Part shown: positions 7,240-10,047 of the stretch, piece by piece
Layout of the letters: each line of letters begins with the position of its first letter
Numbering within the stretch: the stretch's first letter is position 1
From: Thermoplasmata archaeon
GTDB taxonomy: Archaea > Thermoplasmatota > Thermoplasmata > GCA-020350865
DNA: 10,047 nt
Direction of reading: 5' to 3'
NCBI GenBank assembly: GCA_020351895.1
Contig: CP070672.1
Span: forward strand, 957,474-967,520
Position numbers and translations under genes: made by a program
The notes under the pieces: model-generated
Told to the model about the DNA's origin: nothing
Databases searched by the model: none
The model's input: only the letters and a program-made list of their open reading frames with translations

Positions 7240-8649
7240 ATGAAAAGTTCAGCAATAAAACTTTTTTGTTTAATGCTTGTGGGAATGCTTCTTTTATCCA
7301 ACTCCTCGGCATCTGGATTCGATGAATGGGAGGAGGGGGATGAGGTGGAGATAACAGGGCATTCCTTTGATGAGGAATACTGGACGGCAGAGATTATTAA
7401 TGAAACCGAAAATGGCACTGTAACATCTTCAATATCTTATGTTAATTTTGCCGATGTACAGGTTTATCTAATTGCGCTCAAGGAAATTACCGACAATAAG
7501 GGTGGAAAAGGGATTTTGCCCTATCAGTTATTTGGAATGAATTACTTTACACCTGAAGGGGAGGAGGTTTTCATAGGAGCGATATTCGCGTTTTTACAAG
7601 CCTACAACGATACCAATGGAAACAATATCCAAAGTCCATTACAGGAGCCTGTGTATTGGATTCTACCCTTCGGACTTTCTGATATCAACAGCACCTGGAT
7701 TCCCGAAAGCACAGTCATTCCTGTCCAAAAGCTGGGTGAGGGTAATTATAAATTCGGAATGAAGTATGAAAATCTATACGCATTCGCCACCCCATCTCCA
7801 TTGTTAGTGGCTGCAGCATTGGCATCTGGGAATCCCGTAGCAGGATTTTTAGCACTCTTGACGACTTACGTGGCCAAATTTAGTGAATTAACCATTACCT
7901 ACGAGATCAACATTAATGCTGACGATGGAACCGTGACAGCGGAGACATTCTATACAATTGGCCAGGTGACAGAGCTTTACAATCTCGTGGCTTATATACT
8001 GAACAATGAGACTCTCGATCCTCAGGAAATCCTAACAGAGGATTGGGGAATAAGTGCAGTTCACTATGTGAGTGTCTTTACATCGAGGTACGAGGTAAGA
8101 AACGCCTCAGGAAAAAAGCTGGATACGAATATAGATCAAAACATGACAGAGGACATCACCATAAACATTGGAAACGATTATGAGAGGGCCTTTGAGATAG
8201 GACACAGGGGAACCTATGATGTCATTGATGAGGACACAAATGATAAGCTCATTGAGAATGCAGATGCATATAATATAATGCTCCAGGCAAGATTGGGGGA
8301 TCTCGCCCTTGTTCTGTGGCAATTGGGCTTTTCAGCGGGACTATTCAGTGTGATGTCCTATGCCTTAAGTGACGATTTTCAAGAAAAATATTCCAGCCCC
8401 AAGGACCTGAGACAGAGATGGTGGATGAATATGGTTCACAGTGCTGCACTTTGGTATGCTGTTTCATTTCCAGGCTGGCAGGGAAAAAGGGTGGTTCATG
8501 ATCCTGTTTACACCGCCTATTTTGGCGATGCAGCTGATATTGAAAATGGTGGACCATGTGGAGCGGGAGCCCTGGTATTTATTGGTGCATTGTGTATTCC
8601 TGGAGCCACAATAGTCTCAAAAAGAAAAAGGCGCAAAAGGTTGCTATAG
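7240..8649 (+). CDS. Secreted surface protein with C-terminal CGP-CTERM-like anchor, function unknown
   Basis: The 469-residue product starts with a typical signal peptide (MKSSAIK, hydrophobic core, then NSSASG as likely cleavage region). The exported part is acidic and holds many N-x-S/T sequons (NET, NGT, NDT, NST, NAS, NMT). A possible calcium loop is D124-T-N126-G-N128. Two moderately hydrophobic stretches at about 185-215 and 352-373 might touch or cross the membrane. The end is tripartite: GGPC440GAG, a hydrophobic span 441-459, then SKRKRRKRLL. This resembles the CGP-CTERM tails described in Thermococci, in which a conserved Cys-Gly is followed by a transmembrane segment and a basic cluster. 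Here the order is P-C-G rather than C-G-P. I infer a surface protein anchored, and perhaps processed or lipid-modified, at its C-terminus. No catalytic motif was recognised. Confidence 0.85.
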   Translation: MKSSAIKLFCLMLVGMLLLSNSSASGFDEWEEGDEVEITGHSFDEEYWTAEIINETENGTVTSSISYVNFADVQVYLIALKEITDNKGGKGILPYQLFGMNYFTPEGEEVFIGAIFAFLQAYNDTNGNNIQSPLQEPVYWILPFGLSDINSTWIPESTVIPVQKLGEGNYKFGMKYENLYAFATPSPLLVAAALASGNPVAGFLALLTTYVAKFSELTITYEININADDGTVTAETFYTIGQVTELYNLVAYILNNETLDPQEILTEDWGISAVHYVSVFTSRYEVRNASGKKLDTNIDQNMTEDITINIGNDYERAFEIGHRGTYDVIDEDTNDKLIENADAYNIMLQARLGDLALVLWQLGFSAGLFSVMSYALSDDFQEKYSSPKDLRQRWWMNMVHSAALWYAVSFPGWQGKRVVHDPVYTAYFGDAADIENGGPCGAGALVFIGALCIPGATIVSKRKRRKRLL

Positions 8650-8691
8650 AGAAACATACCCTGTAAAATGAATCATTTATAACCGAAATTG

Positions 8692-8748
8692 TAACCATTC
8701 CCACACTTTTTAATAGACACAGGTATGTACAGCGTAAGGTAATGGTTA
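8692..8748. repeat. 8-bp inverted repeat flanking the DHH gene promoter
   Basis: TAACCATT (8692-8699) and AATGGTTA (8741-8748) are exact reverse complements on either side of the candidate TATA box. The right arm ends four bases before the start codon. It may be a pair of regulator sites or chance. Confidence 0.4.
8707..8715 (+). promoter_or_regulatory. Candidate TATA box for the DHH phosphoesterase gene
   Basis: TTTTTAATA lies about 40 bases before the ATG at 8753, predicting a start of transcription near 8737 and a short leader. A second candidate, TTTATAA at about 8676-8682, is also present. Only a weak Shine-Dalgarno (AAGGT at 8736-8740) is seen. Confidence 0.5.
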
Positions 8749-8752
8749 AATC

Positions 8753-9691
8753 ATGTTGGATAAAATCATAAAAGAGCTAGAAACCGGCAAAAAATGTGTA
8801 CTTTTACATGTTAATGCCGATCCTGATGCCCTGGGCAGTGCAATAGCATTGAGCCTGGCATTTTCCGATGTGAGCATATGTGCTGCTGGAGGTTTGAGCA
8901 AGAACGGCAAGATACTCCAGAAAAACCTTGGGGTGGAGGTCGTTGAAGAACCGGATTTATCTCTCTATGACAAGGTATTAATGGTGGATACCCCCTCCCC
9001 TGATAGAATCGGTGAATACAAGGAAAAGCTCGGAAATTTCATGGTTTTGGACCATCATTCCAAGACATTTGAATGGGATACTGGATTATGTTATATAGAT
9101 GAAGAAAAGGCATCCTGTGGTGAAATAGTATATCAGATATTGAAGATGAGAGGAAAAAAAATAACACCAAAGATAGGCCTTGCTCTTCTTGCAGGTATAA
9201 TCACAGATACAGGAAAATTCAGCTATGCCAATGCTGATACACTAAAAACCTTCGCAGAGATCATGGAGGCATGTGGTGTTGGAATGGATGATGTATTTTC
9301 CCTTTTTGAGGAGGAGCATGAAACAGATTACTCCAAGAAGATATCGAAGTTGAAGGGGGCGCAGAGGCTGAGATATCAGAGTCAAAAAAGGACCATAGTG
9401 GCGGTTTCTCAGGTAAGCACCTTTGAATCAGGGGTATGCAATGCATTGCTTAATCTTGGTGCGGATGTGGCATTTGTTGGCTCTCAAAGGGAGAATGAGT
9501 TCAGAATAAGTGCAAGGACCACCTCTGCCATGATAAAAAATGGTCTGCATCTTGGGAATTTAATGGCTGATATAGGTAAGGAGATGGGTTGCAACGGCGG
9601 AGGCCATGACGGTGCCGCAGGTCTTACTGGCCAGGGTGATGTCGAGGCCATGCTGAACATATGCATGAGCAGGGCAAAAGAGGCTTTTTAG
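8753..9691 (+). CDS. DHH/DHHA1 family phosphoesterase (NrnA/RecJ-like)
   Basis: All signature motifs of the DHH superfamily are present in order: H19-V-N-A-D23-P-D25 followed by ALGSA; D79 in VLMVDTPSPDR; D100-H101-H102 in VLDHHSKT; D152 in GIITDTGKF. The C-terminal DHHA1 substrate-binding motif is GGGHDGAAG at 282-290. These residues bind two divalent metals, usually Mn2+, and hydrolyse phosphodiester or phosphomonoester bonds. The length of 312 residues fits the NrnA group, which degrades short oligonucleotides and 3'-phosphoadenosine 5'-phosphate, rather than the longer RecJ/GAN exonucleases. Cyclic-dinucleotide or nanoRNA turnover is also possible, so no symbol is assigned. The protein is cytoplasmic and intact, with an apparently separate promoter. 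The gap to the upstream gene is 103 bases. Confidence 0.93.
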   Translation: MLDKIIKELETGKKCVLLHVNADPDALGSAIALSLAFSDVSICAAGGLSKNGKILQKNLGVEVVEEPDLSLYDKVLMVDTPSPDRIGEYKEKLGNFMVLDHHSKTFEWDTGLCYIDEEKASCGEIVYQILKMRGKKITPKIGLALLAGIITDTGKFSYANADTLKTFAEIMEACGVGMDDVFSLFEEEHETDYSKKISKLKGAQRLRYQSQKRTIVAVSQVSTFESGVCNALLNLGADVAFVGSQRENEFRISARTTSAMIKNGLHLGNLMADIGKEMGCNGGGHDGAAGLTGQGDVEAMLNICMSRAKEAF

Positions 9692-9737
9692 GCCATTTTC
9701 CCCTATTATTCGCCCTGATTCCCATGCCAAACCAAAA

Positions 9738-9747
9738 TATTTATAAG
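9738..9747 (+). promoter_or_regulatory. Strong TATA box upstream of the GC-rich element
   Basis: TATTTATAAG, preceded by CCAAAA, is a near-consensus archaeal TATA. Transcription would start near 9768-9774, right at the ATG at 9774. Confidence 0.6.
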
Positions 9748-9773
9748 CCAGGAAAATCATGATAACAATAATA

Positions 9774-9866
9774 ATGGGTAGAAAACAAGTTATTGGAGTT
9801 CTTACTTTCGGGGGGCAGATGGTAGCTACGGCCATGGCTGCCCTAGTAACTCGAATCTACCGGTAG
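9774..9866 (+). CDS. Possible 30-residue membrane peptide (or non-coding RNA)
   Basis: An ATG at 9774, at the position expected for a leaderless transcript from the TATA box at 9738-9747, opens a 30-codon frame ending in TAG. The predicted peptide has a basic start (MGRKQ), a hydrophobic middle (VIGVLTFGG then MVATAMAALV) and a basic end (TRIYR), like a single-span membrane peptide. An in-frame ATG at 9759 with AGGA six bases before it would add five residues. The codons CGA and CGG are used for arginine, whereas the neighbouring genes mostly use AGA and AGG. The DNA is GC-rich and full of palindromes, so an RNA function is a serious alternative. No family was recognised. Confidence 0.35.
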   Translation: MGRKQVIGVLTFGGQMVATAMAALVTRIYR

Positions 9867-9886
9867 GGGCTAGAAAATAGCTCAAA
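9811..9886 (+). repeat. GC-rich cluster of palindromes with hairpin potential
   Basis: Within about 75 bases there are three perfect palindromes: GTAGCTAC (9822-9829), GCCATGGC (9831-9838) and CTACCGGTAG (9857-9866). A GGGCAG/CTGCCC stem (9813-9818 with 9838-9843) encloses ATGG/CCAT. GGGCTA/TAGCTC form a further stem at about 9868-9884. By count, 37 of the 60 bases 9811-9870 are G or C, far above the flanking AT-rich DNA. Confidence 0.55.
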
Positions 9887-9938
9887 AAACGCAAGAAATG
9901 AAGAAATGAGAAAAAAGGTATATTAATGAGCCTAATTC

Positions 9939-9948
9939 CTTTATATAA
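9939..9948 (+). promoter_or_regulatory. Strong TATA box near the right edge
   Basis: CTTTATATAA at the end of AATTCCTTTATATAAATGG predicts transcription from about 9970, where an ATG (9969) occurs. That frame stops at TAG (9978) and again at TAA (9999), then runs open to the window edge. Other possible starts for a gene leaving the window are TTG at 10030 and ATG at 10040. Confidence 0.5.
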
Positions 9949-10047
9949 ATGGTAATTTAGTCATATTAATGGACAAATAGAGTAATATAGAGTGTATGTA
10001 ATTAAAGTCGCTCGAATTAAGGGCAGAAATTGAGAATTTATGGCAAA

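Larger units (their letters stand above)
9692..10047. other. Intergenic region to window end; two strong TATA boxes, no large gene
   Basis: Apart from the GC-rich element near 9774-9886, the sequence is very AT-rich with A-runs. It contains two of the best TATA boxes in the window, at 9738-9747 and 9939-9948, both pointing right. No open frame over 35 codons is complete here. A frame that begins near the right edge may continue outside. Confidence 0.7.

Noticed and set aside
9560..9835. 91-codon minus-strand open frame
   Set aside because: It runs antisense across the DHHA1 end of the phosphoesterase gene, has no recognisable motif and no convincing promoter or ribosome site.
9810..9870. tRNA gene, suggested by CTCGAAT resembling a T-loop
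   Set aside because: The bases flanking CTCGAAT do not form a T-stem and no 7-bp acceptor stem or anticodon arm can be drawn at tRNA spacing.

Overview
The window looks like a chromosomal piece of a euryarchaeote, probably in or near the Thermoplasmatota (inference). Supporting signs are archaeal TATA-type promoters (TTTATA/TTATATAA) about 25-35 bases before several starts, with at least one gene apparently leaderless; a UbiA-type membrane prenyltransferase of the sort used for archaeal lipids; a very large secreted protein with PQQ-type beta-propeller and PKD modules; and a secreted protein with an archaeal-style Cys/transmembrane/basic tail. There is no sign of phage, IS elements, CRISPR, rRNA or tRNA.

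Layout: (1) 1-923, minus strand: a UbiA-family prenyltransferase cut off by the left edge of the window. (2) 924-1346: a divergent intergenic region with a minus-strand TATA box, a 19-20-bp direct repeat, two inverted repeats, a perfect 7-bp hairpin and a very strong Shine-Dalgarno for the next gene. (3) 1347-5501: a 1384-residue secreted protein, beta-propeller followed by six PKD-like domains. Two of the PKD domains are themselves split by inserted domains, one of them glutamine-amidotransferase-like. (4) 5561-7147: a basic, cysteine-bearing cytoplasmic protein of unknown function that appears to be leaderless. (5) 7240-8649: a secreted, glycosylation-site-rich protein with a CGP-CTERM-like membrane anchor. 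(6) 8753-9691: a DHH/DHHA1 phosphoesterase (NrnA/RecJ-like). (7) 9692-10047: intergenic DNA with a strong promoter reading into a GC-rich, palindrome-rich 90-base element that could be a 30-codon membrane peptide or a structured RNA. A second strong TATA box then reads into a frame with two early stops at the right edge.

The genes do not form an obvious pathway. Each plus-strand gene has its own plausible promoter and the gaps are 59-105 bases, so they are more likely separate transcription units than one operon. The shared theme of genes 3 and 5 is the cell surface: one is secreted with no visible anchor, the other is anchored by its C-terminus. The most unusual items are the nested-domain architecture of the 1384-residue protein, the sorting-like tail of the 469-residue protein, and the GC-rich element near 9774-9886. 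I could not run homology searches, so family names rest on motifs read by eye.
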